Below, piece after piece: positions 57,243 to 63,437 of a DNA stretch of 64,000 nucleotides (the first letter of the stretch is position 1; every line of letters starts with the position of its first letter). The notes under the pieces were generated by a model. The model saw nothing but the letters and a program-made list of their open reading frames with translations. It had not been told where the DNA came from and searched no databases. The translations under genes and the position numbers were made by a program. Origin of the DNA: Comamonadaceae bacterium (GTDB lineage: Bacteria; Pseudomonadota; Gammaproteobacteria; Burkholderiales; Burkholderiaceae_C); the NCBI GenBank assembly GCA_027483665.1, contig JAIXUC010000041.1, positions 83,228 to 147,227 on the forward strand, written 5' to 3'.

Positions 57243-57641
57243 GTGGCCCACTTGATAACGTTCGCCTCGAACAGGTTCGACATCTCGAAGGAGGAGCCGA
57301 ATGACATCAACCCTATCGCAGGCCAAGGGCCCCTTAACTGGCTGAGCACAAGGCTCAGCTCGGCTGGATACAGAGTTACAGAGCCCGCAACGGAAGACTG
57401 GGGCTGGTACATCGACGTTAAGGGCCAGACAAGCACTTATCTAGTCGGCGCCAGCGGAGAACCCGAACGTCCGGCACCGGACGTGGACTGGACAGTTCAG
57501 ATCCACAAGAGTCGTTCCCTGAAAGACAAAATCATGGGAAAGAACAAGCACAGCGCAGACGACCCTCTGACAGCACTGATCGAAGGGTTCGTGCGGGAAG
57601 AGCCAGATTTCCGAGATATTCATGTCGAGAAAGACGCATAA
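57243..57641 (+). CDS. Integron cassette protein of unknown function
   Basis: 132 residues from a GTG at 57243, eight bases inside the cassette. The protein is acidic and shows no signal peptide or membrane segment. Notable stretches are AHLITFASNRFDISKEEPNDINPIAGQGPLNWLSTRL and DWGWYIDVKGQTSTYLVGA. It resembles small hypothetical proteins of environmental integron cassettes; no activity can be assigned. The stop TAA lies within the attC R'' box, the usual compact cassette arrangement. Confidence 0.8.
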   Translation: MAHLITFASNRFDISKEEPNDINPIAGQGPLNWLSTRLSSAGYRVTEPATEDWGWYIDVKGQTSTYLVGASGEPERPAPDVDWTVQIHKSRSLKDKIMGKNKHSADDPLTALIEGFVREEPDFRDIHVEKDA

Positions 57642-57705
57642 CAAGCAGCTCCAGCCAACAAATTCGCGCTGCGCGCGAATTTGCGGCTGAACTGCGACGT
57701 TATGC
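57636..57705 (+). other. attC recombination site of cassette 1
   Basis: 70 bases from GCATAAC (R'') to GTTATGC (R'), exact inverse complements. Inside, GCAG/CTGC and CAGCC/GGCTG arms and an AAATTCGCGC/GCGCGAATTT hairpin form the folded single-strand structure with extrahelical bases expected of an attC. Confidence 0.9.
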
Positions 57706-57757
57706 CTCAGTATGAGCGCCGTTGGCTTACCGTCACCTACGGGAGTACTATTCGACG

Positions 57758-57967
57758 ATGCAAATTGCAACTGGCACTGTCGTAAACGGCAAGATTGAGG
57801 GCGTAGCGCTGCGCGAAGGCTCGGTCGTCGCCGTGCTGGCGCGCGGCGCAGATGAACCCTTCGAGCTCCGGCCCGAAGATGAAGACGAGCTACTTGCCGC
57901 CATTTCTGAAATCGAGCGCGGCGAGTACGTAACAGTCGAAGAGTTGCTTCGCGAACTCCCCCGCTAG
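57758..57967 (+). CDS. Type II antitoxin of the ParE-like pair (cassette 2)
   Basis: 69 residues from ATG 57758. The C-terminal helix region PEDEDELLAAISEIERGEYVTVEELLRELP is typical of antitoxins that bind RelE/ParE toxins. The N-terminal half (MQIATGTVVNGKIEGVALREGSVVAVLARG) is beta-rich rather than a ribbon-helix-helix. It precedes the toxin by three bases, so translation is likely coupled. Confidence 0.82.
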   Translation: MQIATGTVVNGKIEGVALREGSVVAVLARGADEPFELRPEDEDELLAAISEIERGEYVTVEELLRELPR

Positions 57968-57970
57968 GCG

Positions 57971-58270
57971 ATGACGCTGGGCGTCAAGATTTCAGCGCGC
58001 GCAGCGGCGCAGATTCGGCGCGCTGCGGCGTGGTGGGCGGAAAACAGGCTGAGCGCGCCGGGAGCTATTGCGAACGACTTTGAGGAATGTGTCGCACTGC
58101 TGGCGGAGCAGCCGGGCATCGGCAGCAAGTACAGCGGTACTCGCGCGGGCCAAGTCCGTCGCCTGTACATGGGCCGTGTCGGTTACTTCATCTACTACCG
58201 TGCCACAAGCGACACCCTCGAAGTTTTGGCGTTGTGGCACGCAAGTCGCGGACATCAGCCACGCCTATGA
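57971..58270 (+). CDS. RelE/ParE-superfamily toxin (cassette 2)
   Basis: 99 residues. The ParE fold is visible: KISARAAAQIRRAAAWWAENR, FEECVALLAEQPGIGSKYSG and the closing strands VRRLYMGRVGYFIYYRATSDTLEVLALWHASRG. ParE toxins act on gyrase and RelE toxins on ribosome-bound mRNA; which applies is not decided by sequence. It forms one cassette with the antitoxin and ends at the attC site. Such cassettes stabilise integron arrays. Confidence 0.88.
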   Translation: MTLGVKISARAAAQIRRAAAWWAENRLSAPGAIANDFEECVALLAEQPGIGSKYSGTRAGQVRRLYMGRVGYFIYYRATSDTLEVLALWHASRGHQPRL

Positions 58271-58271
58271 G

Positions 58272-58331
58272 GCATAACAAGTCGGCCCAGAGGCGACGGC
58301 CTTCGCCCACGCCTGGCCTCCAACGTTAGGC
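58272..58331 (+). other. attC recombination site of cassette 2
   Basis: 60 bases from GCATAAC to GTTAGGC. Imperfect arms GTCGGCC.../...GGCCTCC and GGCGACGG/CCTTCGCC fold around a short loop. Spacing and end boxes match a short attC. The R' bases belong to the next cassette. Confidence 0.85.
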
Positions 58332-58363
58332 CGAGGCGAGCACTAGATCATCCACTTCGATCC

Positions 58364-58612
58364 ATGAAGCTCGGCTACACCATCCTGTACGAGCCCCACG
58401 TGGCTGATTCGCTGGCCTTCTTTGAGCGGGCCTTCGACTTGAAACGGCGCTTCCTTCATGAATCGGGCACTTACGGGGAGCTCGACACCGGAGAGACCAC
58501 CCTGTCCTTCGCGGCCCATGCTCTGGGCGAGAGCAACTTTGCAGGTGGCCATGTCCGGGCCAGTGAGTCCACTGCGCTGCTCGGCATGGAGATCGGTCTG
58601 GTCCCTGACTGA
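58364..58612 (+). pseudogene. Truncated glyoxalase/VOC-family cassette gene
   Basis: 82 codons from ATG 58364: the first half of a VOC protein (MKLGYTILYEPHVADSLAFFERAFDLKRRFLHES, GELDTGETTLSFAAHALGESNF, LLGMEIGLV). The remaining ~45 residues, with the second metal-binding half, are replaced by an IS orfA fragment. It follows G^TTAGGC at 58325, so it was cassette 3; its attC is lost. Probably non-functional. Confidence 0.8.
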
Positions 58613-58727
58613 GAAGTCGGCGCTGGTGAAGCGAACCTACGAGGCCGGCATGAGCGTGTCGCTGGTGGCCAGGCAAGAGGGCGTTGCTGCGAGCCTGCTG
58701 TTCCAGTGAAGCAAGCTCGAGCGCCAA
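58605..58727 (+). mobile_element. IS orfA relic (IS3-superfamily, IS2-like)
   Basis: In frame from 58605 the sequence reads LTEKSALVKRTYEAGMSVSLVARQEGVAASLLFQ-stop-SKLERQ. This matches the helix-turn-helix part of IS3-family OrfA proteins of the IS2 type, where the stop corresponds to a Trp codon (TGA for TGG). Both ends of the element are missing. It destroyed the third cassette. Confidence 0.75.
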
Positions 58728-58778
58728 ACCCAGTGCCAAACCCAGCGCCTTGATCGCTCACCCTCAAGCAGCAGAATT

Positions 58779-58883
58779 TGCAAGAAAACACAGGGCAGGT
58801 GTTCTCTGTATTGCAAATATCGCACCAGAATTCAGCAGAAATCCGCAAACAAATCAACGGCTTACGGTTTGTTCAGGGCGGAC
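58779..58883. repeat. ~105-bp direct repeat, copy 1 (left of yjcH-actP)
   Basis: 96 of 105 positions match copy 2 (61303-61407) with no gaps. Its first 37 bases form a hairpin: TGCAAGAAAACAC pairs with GTGTTCTC and TTGCA around loop AGGGCAG. The only difference between copies within the hairpin falls in the unpaired bulge. It is not an attC and shows no obvious transposon ends. Confidence 0.9.
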
Positions 58884-58967
58884 TAGCGAGCCAGCCTGGC
58901 GGCCGAACGGCTGCAAACAGCCCGTGGGCGGGTGTTGAGGCAAATCCTACGCCTAATTGACTGAAGC

Positions 58968-58981
58968 TTGAGATAGATCAA
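58968..58981 (+). promoter_or_regulatory. FNR/Anr-like box upstream of yjcH
   Basis: TTGAG-ATAG-ATCAA matches the FNR consensus TTGAT-N4-ATCAA at 9 of 10 positions, 134 bases upstream of the yjcH start. It could also be read as a CRP-family site. No promoter boxes were firmly identified. Confidence 0.5.
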
Positions 58982-58990
58982 ATAACCCAA

Positions 58991-59008
58991 GGAATGATGG
59001 TTCATTCC
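58991..59008. promoter_or_regulatory. Perfect inverted repeat upstream of yjcH
   Basis: GGAATGA-TGGT-TCATTCC, a 7-bp perfect palindrome arm, lies ten bases after the FNR-like box. An outer pair, TTGACTGAA (58957-58965) and TTCAGTCAGTCAA (59035-59047), surrounds both. An operator is plausible but unproven. Apart from this and copy 1 of the repeat, the stretch 58728-59114 contains no gene. Confidence 0.45.
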
Positions 59009-59114
59009 TGTCCTTGAGTAAGAGTTCAGTCAGTCAATGCTTCCATCCTCACCGCCAAGAAAGCAGCACTCCGGCATGCGGTCATAGTCGTTTCAGACAC
59101 AAGGAGGACACAAC

Positions 59115-59423
59115 ATGAAAGACCCTGTTGTAGACAAAATCCAAAATCACCCCAAGTACCTGGAGCTGAAAAGTAAACGCAACCGATTCGGTTGGCTGCT
59201 TATTATCCTGATGATGGTGGTGTATTACGGCTATATCGCCTTGATAGCATTTAACAAACCCTTTCTCGCTCAACGCATAGGAGAGGGTGTGACCTCGCTG
59301 GGGGTACCCATCGGACTCGGAATCATTCTTTTCACGATTCTGATTACAGCCATTTACGTACATCGCGCCAACAGCGAGTTTGATGAACTGACCGCTGCCA
59401 TTTTGAAGGATGTATCTAAATGA
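59115..59423 (+). CDS. yjcH: DUF485 membrane protein YjcH
   Basis: 102 residues with a strong AAGGAGGA ribosome site. Two membrane helices ([22 protein letters not shown] and [20 protein letters not shown]) follow a polar N-terminus with [16 protein letters not shown], the DUF485 signature. It partners ActP in acetate transport operons. It overlaps actP by four bases. Confidence 0.92.
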   Translation: MKDPVVDKIQNHPKYLELKSKRNRFGWLLIILMMVVYYGYIALIAFNKPFLAQRIGEGVTSLGVPIGLGIILFTILITAIYVHRANSEFDELTAAILKDVSK

Positions 59424-61147
59424 AAAAATCAAACTCACTCATCGCGGCATGGATGCTGTTACTTGTTTCGGATGCTGTACTGGCCGCCGGAGTTGATCTC
59501 GGACAGGTTGAAAAACAGGCAACCAACTGGGTTGCCATCGGGATGTTTACAAGCTTCGTGGTTGCCACGCTTTTTATTACCAAATGGGCTGCAGCCAAGA
59601 CCAAATCGGCCGCTGACTTTTACACCGCAGGTGGAGGCATTACAGGCTTTCAAAATGGTTTGGCCATTGCGGGCGACTATATGTCGGCCGCATCGTTCCT
59701 GGGCATTTCTGCAGCCGTGATGGCTTCGGGTTACGACGGCCTCATTTATTCCATAGGTTTTTTGGTGGGTTGGCCCGTCATCACCTTTCTTATGGCTGAA
59801 CGGTTGCGCAATTTAGGAAAGTTCACTTTTGCAGATGTTGCCGGATACCGATTCCAGCAAACACCTATCCGCATATTTGCGGCTTCAGGCACTCTGGTGG
59901 TAGTCGCTTTTTACCTCATTGCACAAATGGTGGGGGCTGGTTCGTTGATCAAGCTTCTCTTCGGTCTGGAATACTGGGTTGCCGTTGTCATCGTTGGTGC
60001 ACTGATGATGATTTATGTCCTGTTTGGCGGGATGACTGCCACCACATGGGTTCAGATCATCAAAGCCTGCCTGCTACTGTCTGGAGTGACTTTCATGGCC
60101 TTTATGGTGATGGCAGAGTTTGGCTTCAGTTTTGAAGCACTCTTTGCCAAAGGTGTAGAGGTTAAAACACAATTAGCTGTAAATGGCGGTAAAACCGCAG
60201 AAGAAGCTGCCGTTATTGGCCAGGCATTAATGGGTCCCGGAGGCTTCATCAAGGATCCAATTTCTGCTATTTCATTCGGCATGGCTCTCATGTTTGGTAC
60301 CGCCGGGCTGCCTCATATCTTGATGCGTTTCTTTACCGTTCCCGATGCCAAGCAGGCGCGCAAGTCTGTGCTTTGGGCGACCACGTGGATCGGCTATTTT
60401 TATATACTGATTTTTATCATTGGCTTTGGCGCTATCACTCTGGTGCTGACCAACCCTGAGTTTTCCGACACCGTCAAGGGCGTCATCAAGGGAGGTGGCG
60501 GCTCGGCCAATATGGCGGCTGTGCTGGTTGCCAAAGCAGTGGGGGGTAATGTGTTCTACGGTTTTGTGTCGGCCGTGGCGTTTGCCACCATTCTGGCGGT
60601 GGTGGCTGGTTTGACCTTATCCGGCGCATCGGCTGTATCGCACGACATCTATGCCACCGTGATCAAGAAGGGCCGTGCAGAAGGGCTTTCAGAGCTCAAG
60701 GTATCTCGCGCGACCACTCTGGCACTTGGTGTGGTAGCGGTGACCCTGGGTATCTTGTTCGAGAAGCAGAACATCGCCTTCATGGTGTCGCTGGCTTTTG
60801 CTATAGCCGCATCTGCAAACTTCCCTGTGCTGTTCATGTCGGTGCTATGGAAAGACTGCACCACCAAGGGAGCCGTCATCGGTGGCTTCTTGGGCCTGAT
60901 CTCCTCGGTGGGGCTGACGGTGATTTCTCCCTCGGTGTGGGAAGCCACGCTGGGAAACCCCAAGGGTTCCGCCCTTTTCCCCTATTCTTCGCCTGCACTC
61001 TTCTCCATGGCTTTAGGTTTCTTTGGGGTATGGCTGTTTTCCATACTAGACCGTAGCCCTAACGCCGTCAAAGAACGGGCAGCGTTTGCAGCACAGCAGG
61101 TGCGCTCCGAAACCGGGTTTGGAGCTTCAGGGGCATCGGGCCACTGA
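59420..61147 (+). CDS. actP: Cation/acetate symporter ActP
   Basis: 575 residues of the sodium:solute symporter family. An N-terminal signal-like helix ([18 protein letters not shown]) is followed by about 13 membrane helices. Family blocks: [45 protein letters not shown] [21 protein letters not shown] and [27 protein letters not shown]. In E. coli it takes up acetate and glycolate. The acs gene that normally precedes yjcH-actP is missing here. Confidence 0.95.
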   Translation: MKKSNSLIAAWMLLLVSDAVLAAGVDLGQVEKQATNWVAIGMFTSFVVATLFITKWAAAKTKSAADFYTAGGGITGFQNGLAIAGDYMSAASFLGISAAVMASGYDGLIYSIGFLVGWPVITFLMAERLRNLGKFTFADVAGYRFQQTPIRIFAASGTLVVVAFYLIAQMVGAGSLIKLLFGLEYWVAVVIVGALMMIYVLFGGMTATTWVQIIKACLLLSGVTFMAFMVMAEFGFSFEALFAKGVEVKTQLAVNGGKTAEEAAVIGQALMGPGGFIKDPISAISFGMALMFGTAGLPHILMRFFTVPDAKQARKSVLWATTWIGYFYILIFIIGFGAITLVLTNPEFSDTVKGVIKGGGGSANMAAVLVAKAVGGNVFYGFVSAVAFATILAVVAGLTLSGASAVSHDIYATVIKKGRAEGLSELKVSRATTLALGVVAVTLGILFEKQNIAFMVSLAFAIAASANFPVLFMSVLWKDCTTKGAVIGGFLGLISSVGLTVISPSVWEATLGNPKGSALFPYSSPALFSMALGFFGVWLFSILDRSPNAVKERAAFAAQQVRSETGFGASGASGH

Positions 61148-61224
61148 AGGTGCGAAGCATTCAAAACGCACTGCGCTCTTAGTCCTCCAGCGCCAGCAGA
61201 AGGCTGGTGCGAGGCACGCGTGGG

Positions 61225-61302
61225 CTCCCCCCGATTCCCCTGGCGGTTTGCTGAGCCCTTTATGCCTTCTTCAAACTGCACCGGGCTGAGGAGGTCTGGC
61301 TC
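61225..61302 (-). mobile_element. Possible IS3-family orfB 3'-end relic
   Basis: On the reverse strand the sequence reads LLSPVQFEEG (61261-61296), the pattern seen at the C-terminus of IS3-family OrfB transposases, and the DNA TTCAAACTGCACCGGGCTGAG resembles such element ends. The matching stretch is short and the identification tentative. The remaining bases 61148-61224 show only a GCGCCAGC/GCTGGTGC hairpin. Confidence 0.3.
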
Positions 61303-61407
61303 TGCAAGAAAACACAGGGCAGGTGTTCTCTGCATTGCAAATATCGCACCAGAATTCAGCAGTAATCCACAAGCAAATCAACAGCTTGCGCGTTGTTCAG
61401 CGCGGAC
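61303..61407. repeat. ~105-bp direct repeat, copy 2 (right of actP)
   Basis: Same orientation and length as copy 1 (58779-58883), about 91% identical, beginning at the same hairpin base. It ends three bases before the stop codon of the vapC-like gene. The spacing between copies is ~2.5 kb, enclosing yjcH-actP. Confidence 0.9.
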
Positions 61408-61410
61408 GAA

Positions 61411-61806
61411 TTAAGCGGTAGAAAGCGCCAGCGTCCGGCTTGGAAACGCTTGAAGCACCTGTTTGTCTGCCGTCACCAGCTTCGTGTCCAAGGTCATCGC
61501 CAGTGCAACGAACTCGCAGTCGTACGCGGAGCAGTTGCTGTCACGCACCAGCTCCAGCACTGCCCGTGAATCCACCTCGAACTCGGCACCGGCCAGCAGG
61601 CTTTCAGCCTCAAGCTGTAGCGCACAGGCTTGGTCGAAGGTGATCGATTGGCGCCGAATGAACCCAGCGAGGATGTTGCGGAACTCGCTCCTCCAAAGAA
61701 CCGGCGCGGCCCATTCGGGCTCACTTTGAAGCAAGGCTTCGGCTTGCGCTGTTCGTTCGCCTGGCAAATACAGGTACGCCAGAACGTTGGTGTCCACCAC
61801 GATCAC
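61411..61806 (-). CDS. PIN-domain toxin (VapC family)
   Basis: 131 residues. PIN acidic residues are visible: Asp5 in MIVVDTNVLAYLYL, Glu in WRSEFRNILAGFI, and Asp/Asp in SAYDCEFVALAMTLDTKLVTADKQVLQAFP. VapC toxins are Mg-dependent RNases that usually cut tRNA. It overlaps the antitoxin gene by four bases. Confidence 0.92.
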   Translation of the reverse strand: MIVVDTNVLAYLYLPGERTAQAEALLQSEPEWAAPVLWRSEFRNILAGFIRRQSITFDQACALQLEAESLLAGAEFEVDSRAVLELVRDSNCSAYDCEFVALAMTLDTKLVTADKQVLQAFPSRTLALSTA

Positions 61807-62048
61807 GCGCGCCCCTGGGCCTTGACAGCCTCTATGTCATGCGCTGAAAAGTGGCCCTTGGGCAAGGCCTCGCGCAGCGCGCGTGCGCTCGCCAGTCGCT
61901 GCGCCGACGCAACCCTGAAGGGGGTCAACACCGTCTCTAAGCAAATGATGGCTTCGCTGTTCATGCTTCGGCGGTTGGCCTGTGCCGAGTGCTTCAGCCG
62001 TGCGTACACCGCGTCGGGGATGTTTTTCAGAGTCAGTGTCGTGGGCAT
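61803..62048 (-). CDS. VapB/FitA-type antitoxin
   Basis: 81 residues. An N-terminal ribbon-helix-helix (TLTLKNIPDAVYARLKHSAQANRRSMNSEAIICLETVL) of the FitA/Arc class is followed by a toxin-binding tail (GHFSAHDIEAVKAQGRA). It would neutralise the PIN toxin and autoregulate the pair. A candidate operator lies 23 bases upstream of the start. Confidence 0.9.
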   Translation of the reverse strand: MPTTLTLKNIPDAVYARLKHSAQANRRSMNSEAIICLETVLTPFRVASAQRLASARALREALPKGHFSAHDIEAVKAQGRA

Positions 62049-62070
62049 GATCCATCTCCAACCAAGAAGT

Positions 62071-62083
62071 AACCATTTTGGTT
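62071..62083. promoter_or_regulatory. Candidate operator of the VapBC-type pair
   Basis: AACCA-TTT-TGGTT, a perfect short palindrome, is flanked by a further GAAG...CTTC pair (62066-62090). It sits just upstream of the antitoxin start, where RHH antitoxins usually bind. Confidence 0.5.
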
Positions 62084-62097
62084 GCGCTTCTACATCG

Positions 62098-62127
62098 CGT
62101 CAACCTCCCGTCAACCTCCCGTCAACC
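62098..62127. repeat. 11-bp tandem repeat, 2.7 copies
   Basis: CGTCAACCTCC is repeated at 62098-62108 and 62109-62119, with a partial third copy to 62127. The last copy overlaps the ynjF stop codon. It marks the border between the accessory region and the conserved genes. Confidence 0.8.
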
Positions 62128-62727
62128 CAGGGCCTTCCACCCCCACCAAATGCGCGTGCCGGTCGCCACCGCGCACAGCGCAGCAAAGCCCAGGGCCAAA
62201 GCGGGGAAGTGCTGTGGCCATAGGCACATGGCAGCGAAGCACAGCAGGGTCTCGGTGGCTTCGGTCAGGCCGCCTAGGAAGTAGAAGGACTTGTCGGGGT
62301 AGTCGGTGCTGGCCAGGCCGCGCTGCGCGGCCAGCGTGGCGAAGGCCAGAAAGCTGGAGCCGGTGCCGATGAAGGCGGCCAGCAACACGGCGGCGGGCAG
62401 GGCGTTATGGGCCGGGTCGGCCAGCGCAAAAGCGAGCGGGATGCTGGCGTAGAACAGAAAGTCGAGCGTGATGTCCAGAAAGCCGCCGCGGTCGGTGGGT
62501 TGGGTCTGGCGCGCGACAGCGCCGTCCAGCGCGTCGAGCAGGCGCGAGGCCAGCAGCAGGGCCAGCCCCAGCAGTGGCCGTTGCAGCGCAATGGCCAGCG
62601 CGGCGCTGAGCCCCAGGCCGAAGCCAATGAAGGTGATGTGGTCTGCCTGCCAGCCAGCGCGCGCCAGGCGGCTGCCCATGGCGTCGATGGTGGGGCGAAT
62701 CAGGCGGGTGATGGCGCGGTCGAACAT
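62122..62727 (-). CDS. ynjF: CDP-alcohol phosphatidyltransferase (YnjF-like)
   Basis: 201 residues from ATG 62727. The CDP-alcohol motif is complete: LLDALDGAVARQTQPTDRG followed by GFLDITLDF, giving the metal-binding Asp residues. Several membrane helices are visible. Together with the next two genes it reproduces the E. coli ynjC-ynjD-(ynjE)-ynjF order without the rhodanese gene ynjE. Its alcohol substrate is unknown. Confidence 0.85.
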   Translation of the reverse strand: MFDRAITRLIRPTIDAMGSRLARAGWQADHITFIGFGLGLSAALAIALQRPLLGLALLLASRLLDALDGAVARQTQPTDRGGFLDITLDFLFYASIPLAFALADPAHNALPAAVLLAAFIGTGSSFLAFATLAAQRGLASTDYPDKSFYFLGGLTEATETLLCFAAMCLWPQHFPALALGFAALCAVATGTRIWWGWKALG

Positions 62728-62729
62728 GT

Positions 62730-63437
62730 TCAGAAAGCGGCAGGCGTCGAGGGCTGAGCCACCGTGCCTTCTGCAGTGAGCAGCGTCAGGCGCTGTGAGT
62801 CGGCCACATCGGCGGGGTCGTGGCTGACCAGCAGCGCCGGGATGCCGCGCGCGCGCACTTCGGCAAACACCCAATCGCGCATGCGCTGACGCAGGGAGAT
62901 GTCCAGTCGGGCGAAGGGTTCGTCCAGCAGCAGTGCCCGCGGCTCGGCGAGCAGGGCGCGCATGAGGGCCACGCGTGCCCGCTGCCCGCCGGACAGCGTG
63001 GCCGGGTTGGCGTGCCCCAGGCCCGGCAATTCGGCTTGTTCCAAAGCGCGCAGCACCAGGGCTTCGCGCGCGGCACGCGCCTCACGTCCTGCACGCCCGG
63101 CGCTGCCCGATGCGCTGCGCGCCGCCTGGGGCAGGGCGAAGAGCAGGTTTTCACGAACGGTCATGTGGGCAAACAACAGGTCGTCTTGGAACAGCAGGCC
63201 CACGCGGCGCAAGGCGGTGGGCAGGTGGTCGATGCGTTGGCCGTCCAGCAGCACCTGCCCTTGCAGGCGCAAGCCCTCGCCCAGCGTGCCGCTGATGGCT
63301 GCCAGCACGCTCGACTTGCCGCTGCCACTGGGCCCCATGAGCGTGTGGACATGGCCGGGCTGCACCTCCAGGTGCAGGTTCGAGACCAAGCAGCGCGGTC
63401 CTGCGTGCAAAGCGTCGATGTGCAGTTGCAAGCTCAT
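62730..63437 (-). CDS. ynjD: ABC transporter ATP-binding protein (YnjD-like)
   Basis: 235 residues from ATG 63437. Walker A is LMGPSGSGKSSVLAAI, the Q-loop region is VGLLFQDDLLFAHMTV, the signature is LSGGQRARVALMRALL, Walker B is ALLLDEPFARLD, and the switch His lies in VSHDPADVAD. It overlaps the permease gene by four bases. The substrate, perhaps a thiamine- or phosphonate-like solute, is not known. Confidence 0.88.
   Translation of the reverse strand: MSLQLHIDALHAGPRCLVSNLHLEVQPGHVHTLMGPSGSGKSSVLAAISGTLGEGLRLQGQVLLDGQRIDHLPTALRRVGLLFQDDLLFAHMTVRENLLFALPQAARSASGSAGRAGREARAAREALVLRALEQAELPGLGHANPATLSGGQRARVALMRALLAEPRALLLDEPFARLDISLRQRMRDWVFAEVRARGIPALLVSHDPADVADSQRLTLLTAEGTVAQPSTPAAF

Noticed and set aside
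58778..58960. Small ORF through repeat copy 1
   Set aside because: The frame is open in both repeat copies, but differences are not biased to third codon positions and no family is recognised.
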